Shown here piece by piece: positions 36,028-43,967 of a stretch of 50,870 nucleotides of DNA; position 1 is the first letter of the stretch; every line of letters starts with the position of its first letter. The notes beneath the pieces were generated by a model. That model ran no database searches and was not told where the DNA came from. It saw only the letters and a program-made list of their open reading frames with translations. Source of the stretch: Porticoccaceae bacterium (GTDB lineage Bacteria; Pseudomonadota; Gammaproteobacteria; Pseudomonadales; Porticoccaceae); contig JAFMBY010000007.1 in the NCBI GenBank assembly GCA_017858135.1, positions 1-50,870 of the forward strand. Reading direction: 5' to 3'. A program made the position numbers and the translations under genes.

Positions 36028-37476
36028 ATGCACCTCAATGTTATAGCCAGAATACTTGGACTGCTGCTGATGATTTTCAGCCTGACCATGCTGCCACCGA
36101 TCTTGGTGGCGGTGTTATATGGCGAAAATACCTCGTCGATGTTTGCCATGGCATTTGGCATCACCTTGGCGGTCGGTCTGGCATTCTGGCTGCCATCGAA
36201 GCAGGTGACCACGGATATGCGTACCCGCGACGGATTTTTAATCACGGTTTTCTTCTGGCTCGTGCTGAGCACTTTCGGTGCGCTGCCATTGATGCTCGCA
36301 GAGGCGCCAAACCTGAGCTTTATCAATGCACTGTTTGAGTCAGTTTCCGGCCTCACCACCACCGGCGCCACGGTTATCTCTGGGCTTGACGATCTTCCGA
36401 AATCGATTCTCTACTATCGCCAGCAACTGCAATGGCTCGGTGGTATTGGTATCGTGGTGATTGCCGTGGCCATTCTGCCGATGCTGGGTGTTGGTGGTAT
36501 GCAGCTGTACCGCACCGAAACGCCGGGACCCATGAAGGACTCCAAGCTGACGCCGCGTATCCGCGAGACCGCCAATGTGTTATTTAAAATTTATCTGGCA
36601 CTGACCGCTGTCTGTGCGCTCGCCTACTGGCTCGCCGGCATGTCCGGCTTCGACGCAATCAGCCACAGCTTTTCCACCGTCGCCATCGGTGGCTTTTCAA
36701 CTCATGATGCTAGCATTGGCTTTTTTGATAGCTCGGCGATTATGGCTATCTGCGCCTTCTTTATGGTTATCTCGGGCATCAACTTTGCGCTGCATTTCCA
36801 TGTCTGGCACGATCGCAAGATCTCCCATTATTGGTCGGATCCGGAAGCCCGCATGTACATCTACCTGCTGCTGGGCGGCATTGCGATTACCTGCCTATAC
36901 CTCTACTACAGCGGTACCTATGGTTGGAGTGAGAGTATCCGCCAGGGTGGCTTCCACCTAATCTCGATTATGACGACCACCGGCTTCACTACCGATAACT
37001 TCAGTGGTTGGCCAACCTTCTTGCCGTTCTTCTTAATCTTTCTGTCCTTTTTTGGTGCCTGTGCCGGATCCACAGGTGGCGGCATCAAGATAGGTCGCAT
37101 GCTTATATTGGGTCAGCAGTGCATTCGTGAAATCTATCGTTTAGTTCACCCCAACGCGCTGCTGCCGATCAAAATTCACAACCGCAGAATTCCCAGTCGC
37201 GTCGCCGATGCCATCTGGGCATTCTTTGGCGCCTATCTGGCGATTTTCTATTTGATGGTATTACTACTACTGGCATCTGGACTCGATTATGTCACTGCCT
37301 GGTCGGCCACCGCCGCATCACTGAATAATCTTGGCCCCGGTTTGGGTGAGGTGGCAATCAATTTTGCCGATCTGAGTAGTTTTGCCAAGTGGGTACTGTG
37401 CTGGGGAATGCTGTTAGGGCGACTGGAGATTTTTACTCTGCTGGTGCTGTTTACACCCACCTTCTGGAAGAACTAA
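36028..37476 (+). CDS. trkH: Trk potassium transporter membrane subunit TrkH
   Basis: Inner-membrane K+ channel-like subunit, 482 residues, four pore repeats. Selectivity-filter-like loops are readable as GLTTTGATVI, VAIGGFSTHD, IMTTTGFTTDN and AASLNNLGPG, each with the conserved glycine. Partner of TrkA directly upstream. It converges with the retropepsin-like gene, 6 bp away. Confidence 0.96.
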   Translation: MHLNVIARILGLLLMIFSLTMLPPILVAVLYGENTSSMFAMAFGITLAVGLAFWLPSKQVTTDMRTRDGFLITVFFWLVLSTFGALPLMLAEAPNLSFINALFESVSGLTTTGATVISGLDDLPKSILYYRQQLQWLGGIGIVVIAVAILPMLGVGGMQLYRTETPGPMKDSKLTPRIRETANVLFKIYLALTAVCALAYWLAGMSGFDAISHSFSTVAIGGFSTHDASIGFFDSSAIMAICAFFMVISGINFALHFHVWHDRKISHYWSDPEARMYIYLLLGGIAITCLYLYYSGTYGWSESIRQGGFHLISIMTTTGFTTDNFSGWPTFLPFFLIFLSFFGACAGSTGGGIKIGRMLILGQQCIREIYRLVHPNALLPIKIHNRRIPSRVADAIWAFFGAYLAIFYLMVLLLLASGLDYVTAWSATAASLNNLGPGLGEVAINFADLSSFAKWVLCWGMLLGRLEIFTLLVLFTPTFWKN

Positions 37477-37482
37477 CCGCCG

Positions 37483-37965
37483 CTATAGACGGTCAGCGTA
37501 TAGGGCTGCTAATTGAGTATCGCTGATACGCCCTAGAGTGAGAGTCGCGGATGGGTCAATCAAGATATGTTTGTTCATCGCCCCTCTTCCCAGCAGCATG
37601 CGATAGCCCATGCTGTCGCGGTTGGTCAGGGTCAGCTCGATATCCCAGCTCTGTGGCCCTAAAACCATCGGCACTTTAATCACATAACGCTGCTCGGCAA
37701 CACCACTGGTACTCTTTACTGTCCTGCGGTCTGCGACGGGTGCTTCGCAACGAAACGACACTGCGCGGCTTCTCTGCAATGGGTGTACCTCAAATGACAC
37801 CCAATCGACGCCATCACGGGTAAATTTTTGAATATTAAACGCGTGCAGAGCCGAGGTTTTTGCGCCAGAGTCCACCCGCGCCTTGATTGCAGGTATCTCA
37901 AGCTGTGGCAGCTGACACCACTCGGCGCGGCCGATAATCGTTTTCCCCTGTGCCGGATTGCGCAC
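37483..37965 (-). CDS. Retropepsin-like 'ATP-dependent zinc protease' family protein
   Basis: A 160-residue member of the RimB/DUF785 family, usually annotated as a zinc protease; the fold is that of retroviral aspartic proteases. The signature RVDSGAKTSALHA (Asp32) matches the single catalytic aspartate, so a homodimer is expected. The C-terminal half has GYRMLLGRGAMN. No signal peptide. Start is GTG 37965 with GGGA upstream, 3 bp after the TRAP-protein stop, so it is cotranscribed with it. The usual rimK neighbour is absent here. Confidence 0.8.
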   Translation of the reverse strand: MRNPAQGKTIIGRAEWCQLPQLEIPAIKARVDSGAKTSALHAFNIQKFTRDGVDWVSFEVHPLQRSRAVSFRCEAPVADRRTVKSTSGVAEQRYVIKVPMVLGPQSWDIELTLTNRDSMGYRMLLGRGAMNKHILIDPSATLTLGRISDTQLAALYADRL

Positions 37966-37968
37966 TGG

Positions 37969-39057
37969 TTATTTCCCGCGCGCGTTGTAATAGGCTTCTT
38001 CGGAGATAGCGTGATAGGCCTTGGACTGTTGCGCAAAAGCACGCATAGAGTCGGCAATACGCTGCGCCAAAGGATCCTCAGCCGCCATCTCCTCAACCAC
38101 TATGGCGGATATGCGCTGCAACTCCGAGAGAACATCATCGGGTAATCTTTTAACCTGCACACCGTGGGTTTCAATTAACTCGACAAGTGCAGCGTTATTT
38201 CTCGCGGTGTACTCATCCAACATATTCTGATTGGCCGCTCGAGCGGCAGATTCAACAATCGCTTGGAGATCTTCAGGTAGCGATTCCAGCGCCTGCTTGT
38301 TAATAATTAATTCCAGAGTCGGGCCCGGTTCCTGCCATCCCGGATAGTAGTAGTACTTGGCCACCTGATGGAAACCAAAGGCCAGATCATTATAGGGGCC
38401 AACCCACTCAGTGGCGTCAATAACGCCAGTTTGCATGGAGGTGTAGAGTTCGCCGCCCGGTAGCGTCACAGAGATACCGCCGGCGCGGGTAAAGACCTCG
38501 CCGCCGAGACCGGGAATGCGCATTTTTAAGCCTTTGATGTCGGCAATGGAATTAATTTCACGATTAAACCAACCGGCCATCTGCACGCCGGTATTGCCTC
38601 CGGCATAGGGAACCAGATTAAAGGGCTCGTAGAGTTCGCGCCAGAGCTCGAGACCACCGCCGTAATGCAGCCAGGCATTCATCTCCTGGGCATTGAGACC
38701 AAACGGCACCGAAGTGAAAAACGCACTGGCTGGCACTTTGCCCTTCCAGTAGTAAGAGGCGCCATGGCCAACCTCAGCTGTACCCTGGGAGACTGCATCA
38801 AAGACTTCAAAAGCTGGCACCAGTTGTCCGGCGCCAAAGACTTTGATCTTTAGGCGGCCATTACTCATGCGTTCGACATTTTTAGCAAAGTGTTCCGGCG
38901 CTAGGCCGAGACCGGGAAAGTTTTTCGGCCAGGTGGTGACCAGCTTCCAGCTAAATATCTCAGCAGGTTTTGCCGCTGCACGGGTATCTGTATTAGCACT
39001 TTCACCACCACAGCCAACAAGCGCAAGGCACAACAGTGCGGTCCACGTTATACGCAT
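37969..39057 (-). CDS. TRAP transporter substrate-binding lipoprotein, DctP/TakP-like
   Basis: Extracytoplasmic solute receptor, 362 residues from ATG 39057 (AGGGG 6 bp upstream). It has a lipoprotein-type signal with lipobox ALVGC. FSWKLVTTWPKNFPGLGLAPE and the WVGPYNDLAFGF region resemble TakP, a binder of 2-oxo acids as a dimer; PGLKMRI-like and the Arg in KGLKMRIPG fit the carboxylate-binding site. No DctQ or DctM membrane genes are adjacent, so its transporter must be encoded elsewhere. The ligand is inferred. Confidence 0.85.
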   Translation of the reverse strand: MRITWTALLCLALVGCGGESANTDTRAAAKPAEIFSWKLVTTWPKNFPGLGLAPEHFAKNVERMSNGRLKIKVFGAGQLVPAFEVFDAVSQGTAEVGHGASYYWKGKVPASAFFTSVPFGLNAQEMNAWLHYGGGLELWRELYEPFNLVPYAGGNTGVQMAGWFNREINSIADIKGLKMRIPGLGGEVFTRAGGISVTLPGGELYTSMQTGVIDATEWVGPYNDLAFGFHQVAKYYYYPGWQEPGPTLELIINKQALESLPEDLQAIVESAARAANQNMLDEYTARNNAALVELIETHGVQVKRLPDDVLSELQRISAIVVEEMAAEDPLAQRIADSMRAFAQQSKAYHAISEEAYYNARGK

Positions 39058-39097
39058 TTTGATCCCCTTATTATTAGGCTCGCCATCGGTCATCGTC

Positions 39098-41269
39098 TTA
39101 AAGTGCTAACAGATTAGCCGAAGCCAAAATCAATATTTTTGTTCCTACGTCGGCAAAGCGCACATGCACTCTGGCGCGCGGACCATTACCTTCAAAATTT
39201 AAAATCACACCCTCACCATAGACCTGGTGATTAACGCCCTGGCCCAGGGAAAAACCGGTTTCGTCGCCGGAGTCACTGCGCATTGATCCACTGGAAGCAT
39301 TAGAGGCATAGCTCGTCGGCCGGCTGATGGTGTTTTGCAGACGGACTTCTTCGATTACCTCTTTGGGAATATCGCGGACAAATCGCGACACCGAATTAAA
39401 CGACTCGGTACCGTAAATAGAGCGGCTTTCAGCAAAGGTTAGGTAGAGCTTTTGCATGGCCCGAGTAATGCCCACATAGGCGAGGCGGCGCTCTTCTTCG
39501 AGGCGGCCCGGCTCATCCAATGACATTTTATGGGGAAATAAATTTTCTTCCACGCCAGCAATAAATACCAGCGGAAACTCCAAGCCCTTGGCGCTGTGTA
39601 GAGTCATTAACTGCACTGCGTCCTCATCTTCATCGGCCTGTCGATCACCAGAGTCCAGTGCTACCTGATCGAGAAACTGCGGCAGAATCGGCAGATCTTT
39701 ATCTTCGGCTTCAAAGTTGCGACAGGCACCAACCAGTTCTTCAAGATTTTCCACCCGTGCCTGACCGCGCTCACCTTTTTCGCGCTTGTGCATCTCGATC
39801 AAGCCGCTTCGCTGAATGGCATTTTCAGCCTGCTCATACAGTTGTAACTCATCCAATTGGCCGCTCATTTCATTAACCAATTCTAAAAATACTGCGATAG
39901 CATTAGTCGCTCTGCCAGGTAGCCGTTTGTCAGTGACAATTTTTCCCGCTGCTCGCCACAGCGAAATCTGCTCGTCGCGGGCCAGTGCGCGGATGGTCTC
40001 GACCGTACGATCACCGATGCCGCGCGGAGGCACATTGACCACCCGCTCAAAGGCAGTGTCATCGTGGCAGTTCATCATCAAGCGTAAATAGGAGAGGGCA
40101 TTTTTAATTTCCAAACGCTCATAAAAGCGCTGGCCACCATAGATGCGATAGGGAATATCCGCTTGTAGCAGCGCTGCCTCGAGAACTCTCGATTGCGCAT
40201 TGGAACGGTAGAGAATCGCGGCATCTTCGCGACGATTGCCCTGATTAACCCAACTGTGTAGGCGGTCGGCTATATAGCGCGCTTCATCATGTTCGTTAAA
40301 CGCCGCATAGAGCGCGATAGGTTCGCCTTCGCCAGAGTCAGTCCAGAGGTTTTTCCCCAGGCGTTCGGCGTTCTTTGCAATCACAGCATTGGCGGCGCCG
40401 AGAATATTTGAGGTAGAGCGATAGTTTTGTTCCAACTTAACCGTATGGGTATCGGCAAAGTGACGTTCGTAACTGAGGATATTTTCTACCTTAGCGCCAC
40501 GCCAACCATAGATTGACTGGTCGTCATCGCCGACCGCAGTAACACCGCTGACCTTGCCGGCCAACAATCTCAGCCAAGCGTACTGCACGGCGTTGGTATC
40601 TTGAAACTCGTCAACCAATATATGTTGGAAGCGCTGCTGGTAATGATCGAGCACCGCCGGGTGCTGTTTCCATAGCTCCAGCGCGCGCAACAATAACTCG
40701 GCGAAATCGATCACTCCGAGGCGATTGCATATCTCTTCATATTCACGATAAATACGCAGCATTGTCGTCATATGCGGGTCGCCGGTTTCCTGAATATGCG
40801 CGGCCCGCAGACCCTCATCTTTTTGACCATTGATCCACCACTGCGCCTGTTTTGGTGGCCAGCGCTGCTCATCGAGATCCATGCTGCGCATAACTCTCTT
40901 AACCAAGCGCAGCTGATCATCAGAGTCAAGGATCTGGAAATTCTCAGGCAGATTAACGTCTTTCCAGTGCGCCTTTAACAGGCGATGGGCTAGGCCGTGG
41001 AAAGTGCCCACCCACATGCCGCGCAGTGACATACCCATCAACTCGTCAATGCGCTCACGCATTTCACGCGCCGCCTTATTAGTAAAGGTCACCGCCAGAA
41101 TAGAGTAGGGCGAGAGATTATCGACCTGAATTTTCCACGCGATACGATGCACCAACACGCGAGTCTTGCCACTACCGGCGCCGGCCAACACCAACAGGTG
41201 CTGTTTGTCGCTGGTAACCGCTTCTTCTTGCGCCGGGTTTAATTGATTGAGAATCGAGGTGACATCCAT
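39098..41269 (-). CDS. uvrD: DNA helicase II, UvrD
   Basis: Superfamily 1 3'-5' helicase for nucleotide-excision and mismatch repair. It has 723 residues (E. coli 720), with NPAQEEAV Q-motif, Walker A LAGAGSGKT (28-36), AVTFTNKAA, VDEFQDTN (motif II), GDDDQSIYGWRGA (III), QNYRST (IV), LMTLHSAKGLEF (V) and AYVGITRA (VI). The C-terminal end with GVNHQVYGEGVI is the RNA-polymerase/partner-binding tail of UvrD rather than Rep. No clear Shine-Dalgarno; a TAGAAT lies just upstream on its strand. Confidence 0.95.
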   Translation of the reverse strand: MDVTSILNQLNPAQEEAVTSDKQHLLVLAGAGSGKTRVLVHRIAWKIQVDNLSPYSILAVTFTNKAAREMRERIDELMGMSLRGMWVGTFHGLAHRLLKAHWKDVNLPENFQILDSDDQLRLVKRVMRSMDLDEQRWPPKQAQWWINGQKDEGLRAAHIQETGDPHMTTMLRIYREYEEICNRLGVIDFAELLLRALELWKQHPAVLDHYQQRFQHILVDEFQDTNAVQYAWLRLLAGKVSGVTAVGDDDQSIYGWRGAKVENILSYERHFADTHTVKLEQNYRSTSNILGAANAVIAKNAERLGKNLWTDSGEGEPIALYAAFNEHDEARYIADRLHSWVNQGNRREDAAILYRSNAQSRVLEAALLQADIPYRIYGGQRFYERLEIKNALSYLRLMMNCHDDTAFERVVNVPPRGIGDRTVETIRALARDEQISLWRAAGKIVTDKRLPGRATNAIAVFLELVNEMSGQLDELQLYEQAENAIQRSGLIEMHKREKGERGQARVENLEELVGACRNFEAEDKDLPILPQFLDQVALDSGDRQADEDEDAVQLMTLHSAKGLEFPLVFIAGVEENLFPHKMSLDEPGRLEEERRLAYVGITRAMQKLYLTFAESRSIYGTESFNSVSRFVRDIPKEVIEEVRLQNTISRPTSYASNASSGSMRSDSGDETGFSLGQGVNHQVYGEGVILNFEGNGPRARVHVRFADVGTKILILASANLLAL

Positions 41270-41547
41270 AGGGCGCTATTCTAGCAAGTTGTATGACGCT
41301 ATTGTTGGGCTAAATTGGGTTTAACTAGTTAGTTTTTTTGGGCTGGGTTTTTCGGGTTGAGGGTCTCTGATGTAGGCTGGTCGGTCTAAGGTAGACAGCT
41401 CTCTCAGACCGCGCTAGTAGTGTGGCCCGGCAATCTACCGCAGCACAAACTTATTTAGGCTAACCTGATACTCGAGAGAGAGGCGCGGCAAAGAAGAGTA
41501 TTAAGTCGTTTATTTCACTACAAAACTGGCATTAAAACCGTTTTTCT
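41270..41547. other. Gene-free divergent region between uvrD and hexR
   Basis: No convincing ORF is present in these 278 bp. Visible elements are a weak minus-strand -10 TAGAAT (41283-41278) for uvrD and an inverted repeat CGGTCT / AGACCG with an 18-bp spacer near 41381-41410. I cannot assign the long hexR leader any function. Confidence 0.4.
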
Positions 41548-41562
41548 TGTAAATTTTTTACA
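41548..41562. promoter_or_regulatory. HexR-type operator
   Basis: TGTAAATTTTTTACA is close to the HexR consensus I recall (TGTARTWWWAYTACA), ending 20 bp before the hexR start codon. Placement fits autorepression relieved by 2-keto-3-deoxy-6-phosphogluconate. Confidence 0.65.
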
Positions 41563-41582
41563 TAACTCATCTTGGTTACCCT

Positions 41583-42431
41583 ATGAAACCAGCACAGCTC
41601 ACTCAAACGATTAGCGACACACTGATCGACCTGCGCAAATCCGAGCGCAAGGTTGCCGAATTTGTTCTCAAAGAGCCACTCGGTGTAATCCGCATGAGAA
41701 TAGTCGATCTGGCGCAACAGGCTGGCGTCAGCGAACCAACCGTGGTGCGCTTCTGTCGCGCGGTGGGCTGTCACGGCTTTCAAGACTTTAAATTAGCGCT
41801 AGCACAACAGCTCGCCTCAAGCCCAAGTTATGGTCAGATTGCCGTCACCGATACCGATTCCACGCGCGAATATACACATAAGGTTTTCGATTCAACAGTC
41901 GATACCCTGCTAAAAGTTCGCGACAGTCTTGCTCTGGAAAATCTTGAGGCAGCTGTGGCGGCTATTTGCAGTGCACAGCGAGTGGAGTTTTATGGCTTTG
42001 GCGCATCTGCGGCCGTAGCCTTTGACGCTCAGCATAAATTTTTTAGGCTGCAAATCACCTCGGCGGCCTATTCAGATCCTCACCTACAAAATATGTCTGC
42101 CACATCGCTGCAACCCGGCGATGTGGTTATTGCCATCTCACAGTCGGGACGAACCCAAGCGCTGCTCGATTCGATGGAATTGGTTAAACGTGCTGGCGGT
42201 ATAGTGGTCGGACTGGCGCCCAGTGGCACACCGATTGCGCGCAGTGCCAGCATTGCCATCGAAATTGATGCCAAGGAAGATATTCAGATATACACGCCGC
42301 TTTCATCACGCATTGCACATCTGGCTGTTATCGACGTGCTGGCAATTGGTGTAGCTCAGAAAAAAGGCCCACAGCTTCAAGCCCACTTGCAGCAATTGCA
42401 GGCTGGACTCTCGTCTCTGCGCAGTCATTAA
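41583..42431 (+). CDS. hexR: RpiR-family transcriptional regulator HexR
   Basis: A 282-residue regulator: N-terminal RpiR helix-turn-helix (about 1-77, LRKSERKVAEFVLKEP and LAQQAGVSEPTVVRFCRAVGC) and C-terminal sugar-phosphate isomerase (SIS) domain (about 120-260, VEFYGFGASAAVA and VIAISQSGRTQALLDS). In gammaproteobacteria HexR controls zwf, edd, gap and related central carbon genes; none is adjacent here. A HexR-type palindrome lies just upstream, supporting the subfamily call. ATG lacks a strong Shine-Dalgarno. Confidence 0.87.
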   Translation: MKPAQLTQTISDTLIDLRKSERKVAEFVLKEPLGVIRMRIVDLAQQAGVSEPTVVRFCRAVGCHGFQDFKLALAQQLASSPSYGQIAVTDTDSTREYTHKVFDSTVDTLLKVRDSLALENLEAAVAAICSAQRVEFYGFGASAAVAFDAQHKFFRLQITSAAYSDPHLQNMSATSLQPGDVVIAISQSGRTQALLDSMELVKRAGGIVVGLAPSGTPIARSASIAIEIDAKEDIQIYTPLSSRIAHLAVIDVLAIGVAQKKGPQLQAHLQQLQAGLSSLRSH

Positions 42432-42713
42432 TTCTCACCCTGCCGAGTACACAGACTACCATCTATAGCGACAGGTTCAGCTAGGCAGGATACTCACCTA
42501 ATCGAACTTTGTTGCTAAGCGCGTTTTGGTCTACGTTTAGTCCAATAGATTGCCTAATCCAACGCGATAAGCCGCCCGCTAGTAGGTAAGCGATTTTTTT
42601 TTGTTTAAAAAATGGACAGCCCCAACAGGAATTGCTAAAAGGGCAAAAGCACTATGTCTATAGATGATCGTCATTTATTAATTAATCATAAATGACTGCG
42701 TCGGGATCGTAAT
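42432..42713. other. Gene-free AT-rich stretch after hexR
   Basis: No ORF is supported here. A run of nine T (42594-42602) after a short CGCT / AGCG stem may terminate hexR. A perfect 9-bp inverted repeat, GTCATTTAT / ATAAATGAC with a 9-nt spacer (42670-42696), lies 17 bp beyond the stop of the small ORF encoded on the minus strand. It lacks a T-tract, so it may be a binding site or a weak terminator. Confidence 0.45.
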
Positions 42714-42842
42714 TTACTCTTCCTTGTAACTCTCTTCGAGAATTCCTTTTTCTTTAAGCGTTTTGATTAATTTTTCCAAACGCACTAGCGCTACCACTCC
42801 AACCATTCCGAAAACGAAACCCATTACTGCCAACCCCTCCAT
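42714..42842 (-). CDS. Small single-membrane-span protein (42 residues)
   Basis: A short minus-strand gene with an excellent Shine-Dalgarno (AGGAGA, 6 bp before the ATG). The product has one hydrophobic helix, LAVMGFVFGMVGVVALV (about 4-20), followed by a charged amphipathic helix RLEKLIKTLKEKG and an acidic end EESYKEE. I do not know its function; small proteins of this design occur in other gammaproteobacteria. Its ATG and leader form one copy of a direct repeat whose other copy is the glmS 3' end and the MBOAT-like gene leader. It lies 82 bp after the DoxX gene on the same strand. Confidence 0.72.
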   Translation of the reverse strand: MEGLAVMGFVFGMVGVVALVRLEKLIKTLKEKGILEESYKEE

Positions 42843-42895
42843 TTTTGTCTCCTATTAAATCACTGTTTAAATCCACACCACCGTAACAGAATTTC
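42838..42895. repeat. Direct repeat copy A (small-ORF leader)
   Basis: Aligns without gaps for 53 bp to copy B at offset 1073 with 40 identities by my hand count (about 75%), then continues a few bases with one gap. It includes TCTCCT, TTAAATC and CTGTT blocks (the complement of the Shine-Dalgarno and leader). It contains a decayed relative of the last glmS codons. Confidence 0.7.
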
Positions 42896-42924
42896 CGTCG
42901 CCACCGGTACGGTTTCCCGATCAA

Positions 42925-43323
42925 TTACTCAGGTATTAACTTGTCATGGGACTCGTCCATATTGACTGCAGCGAGCAGTAAAAGGCCAGAAAATATTCCA
43001 AGATTTTTAAAGAAATTCTGAGATTCATGTTTGACATCAACACCCTCATAAACATTCCAAAAGTCATGTAAATTTAGGTTTATTAGTAAGACCATCGCAG
43101 CAAAACCAAGCGCGCAAACAACCACCTGTTTATTAAATAAAAGACAGATACTCCCACCAATTTGGGCAACACCAGCAATTGCTAAAAGAATTGGGACCAT
43201 GATCATATTGTGGGTTTCCATTAGCGCTACATGCATATCCCACGATGCAAACTTACCAATTCCTGGTGCAAGAAAATATAATGCAAACAGCACACGAGCG
43301 ATATTTATTAATATAGATTTCAT
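42925..43323 (-). CDS. DoxX family membrane protein
   Basis: A 132-residue inner-membrane protein with four helices and the DoxX opening ARVLFALYFLAPGIGKFASWD, then AGVAQIGGSICLLF and LHDFW. DoxX-like proteins are linked to redox and thiosulfate-quinone chemistry in some organisms, but most are unassigned. AAGGA precedes the ATG. The gene is visibly more A+T-rich than its neighbours and belongs to the patch inserted between glmS and hexR. Confidence 0.85.
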   Translation of the reverse strand: MKSILINIARVLFALYFLAPGIGKFASWDMHVALMETHNMIMVPILLAIAGVAQIGGSICLLFNKQVVVCALGFAAMVLLINLNLHDFWNVYEGVDVKHESQNFFKNLGIFSGLLLLAAVNMDESHDKLIPE

Positions 43324-43475
43324 TGCTGGATCCTTGTTTCATGTCTTAACAAATATTTTTGTTTAACGATTAGATCTCTATTCTTTGACGACTGAGTTTT
43401 TTGAAACAGTGAATTAGATTTCCCCCTTTTTTTTCCAACCTTCTTCACTACTTTTTTATGTCGAAAAACTATTTC

Positions 43476-43901
43476 TTATGCTAAGAGTTTTATCAGGCCA
43501 AAACAGACCGCTATCGAAGATATATTAATCACTGCTCTAATAAAGAAACCGAACCTGCTGTAACTAATATCTAATGATTTTGAGATGTTCATAAAAATTC
43601 CCATCGTGACAAACCAAAATGTTAGAAAGCTCTGCCAACCTAAACCCAACAAGCCGATTGCTAAATCATGGAGTGCACCACTTGCCGCAAAGGTAATAAT
43701 CGACGAAATCGATTTAGGTAGATATCTATTAAGTGGTAGATAGATATATTTAGACAGATAGAACCCCCAAATTGGGTTCCAGTATTTCCAAAACAACACA
43801 TTGCTTTCTGCACCAAATGAGTTTTGAAGGTTTTTTGATAATGACCCTTTACCACCAAGGGGTATGCCATTTCTTTTTAAGACGTATTCAGACAATGTCA
43901 T
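43476..43901 (-). CDS. Short MBOAT-like membrane acyltransferase homologue
   Basis: A 141-residue membrane protein. FWKYWNPIWGFYLSKYIYLPLNRYLP and FAASGALHDLA (His78) recall the catalytic core of membrane-bound O-acyltransferases of the wax-synthase-like MBOAT_2 type. It is far shorter than full enzymes (about 350-450 residues), so it is either a compact stand-alone subfamily or a fragment. Start: ATG 43901 overlaps a five-codon mini-ORF (ATG GAA TCA AAA CCA TGA) that has the better Shine-Dalgarno (GGAG), suggesting reinitiation. AT-rich like the DoxX gene. Confidence 0.55.
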   Translation of the reverse strand: MTLSEYVLKRNGIPLGGKGSLSKNLQNSFGAESNVLFWKYWNPIWGFYLSKYIYLPLNRYLPKSISSIITFAASGALHDLAIGLLGLGWQSFLTFWFVTMGIFMNISKSLDISYSRFGFFIRAVINISSIAVCFGLIKLLA

Positions 43902-43910
43902 GGTTTTGAT

Positions 43911-43967
43911 TCCATTGTCATCTCCTTTTAAATCGCTGTTCGAAACTACTCGACCGTGACGGATTTC
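43911..43967. repeat. Direct repeat copy B (glmS 3' end plus MBOAT leader)
   Basis: Partner of the copy at 42838. It covers the last seven codons of glmS (KSVTVE and stop, 43966-43946), the intergenic spacer, and a GGAG plus ATG like that of the small 42-residue gene. The two copies bound the DoxX and MBOAT-like genes. Confidence 0.7.

Noticed and set aside
35733-36371. Minus-strand 212-codon frame across trkA and trkH
   Set aside because: It straddles two confirmed genes on the other strand, has no ribosome site and a low-complexity translation.
42838-43967. A Tn7 or Tn7-like transposon at glmS
   Set aside because: No tnsABCD genes, no Tn7 end repeats and no short target duplication are visible; the flanking repeat is long and diverged, and the segment is only about 1.1 kb.
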